A stretch of DNA of 5,752 bases, from NCBI GenBank assembly GCA_003457065.1, contig DMJQ01000203.1, positions 23,582-29,333 on the forward strand, read 5' to 3'. The notes under the pieces are model-generated. The model made no database searches. It saw only the letters and a list, made by a program, of their open reading frames with translations, and was not told the origin of the DNA. The translations under genes were made by a program, and so were the position numbers. This DNA comes from Clostridiales bacterium (lineage in GTDB: Bacteria; Bacillota; Clostridia; Tissierellales; Sedimentibacteraceae). Below, in pieces: positions 5,586-5,752 of the stretch. How positions within the stretch are numbered: the first letter of the stretch is position 1; each line of letters starts with the position of its first letter.

Positions 5586-5752
5586 TTATTCTTTCACAAG
5601 AACCTTTAATATCTCTGATATGTAAAGGGTGTGGTAGTCTTTTTTTGAATAATTTTCGCCATCAAGTTTCCCGTCAATGAAACCCTTCGGGTCTAATTCC
5701 TGTGAATAAAGTTTTCTGCATATGAGAACAAGATCGGATTCTTCGAAATAAG
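5586..5752 (-). CDS. Flavin reductase-like (FMN-binding split-barrel) protein, 3' end only
   Basis: Only the last 55 codons are in the window; the start lies beyond the right edge. The visible residues include ESDLVLICRKLYSQEL and a C-terminal KKDYHTLYISEI before the stop at 5586-5588. This is the ending I associate with clostridial flavin reductase-like domain proteins (COG1853, DIM6/NTAB type), where a conserved CRKLY and a final DYH..YIGEI strand close the split barrel. Such proteins bind FMN and typically reduce flavin with NAD(P)H. The call rests on a short fragment, so the exact reaction is not assigned. The 14-nt gap to ndk, filled mostly by the ndk ribosome binding site, argues for cotranscription. 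Confidence 0.65.
   Translation of the reverse strand, partial: YFEESDLVLICRKLYSQELDPKGFIDGKLDGENYSKKDYHTLYISEILKVLVKE

Overview
The window looks like the chromosome of a low-GC, endospore-forming Gram-positive bacterium, most likely a member of the Clostridia. The grounds are AT-rich intergenic DNA, strong AGGAGG-type ribosome binding sites, a full-length spoIVA gene (found only in spore formers), and a HlyD-like adaptor gene placed directly before a YggS/YlmE gene. The content is mostly core or housekeeping. I see no CRISPR array, tRNA, rRNA, transposase or phage gene.

Layout, left to right. (1) Positions 1-1610, leftward: a HlyD-like membrane adaptor gene followed 9 nt later by the 5' part of a yggS/ylmE (PLP homeostasis) gene that runs off the left edge. 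They look like one transcript from an extended -10 promoter at 1660-1689. (2) Positions 1774-3317, leftward: spoIVA, the spore-coat basement ATPase, as its own unit, with a clear intrinsic terminator (1774-1802) and a possible sigma-E-type promoter (3362-3391). Its best-supported start is an ATT codon; this gives exactly 492 residues and puts the key ATPase residues at the B. subtilis positions. (3) Positions 3318-3668: a 351-bp divergent intergenic region with terminator-like hairpins facing left, two small dyads and a strong rightward promoter. (4) Positions 3669-4238, rightward: an orphan HD-domain phosphohydrolase. (5) Positions 4265-5752, leftward: an apparent three-gene operon of flavin reductase (3' end only), ndk (nucleoside diphosphate kinase) and a stand-alone ABC/AAA-type ATPase, which converges on the HD gene with only 26 bp between stop codons.

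The genes do not form one pathway. The window is a junction of a sporulation gene, the edge of a cell-division-associated cluster (yggS usually precedes sepF), a nucleotide-metabolism operon and a divergent HD gene. I found no convincing new multi-gene system. The items most worth a second look are the non-canonical ATT start of spoIVA, the leftward hairpins with no gene to terminate, the operator-like dyads at the HD gene promoter, and the HlyD-like protein with no visible transporter partner.
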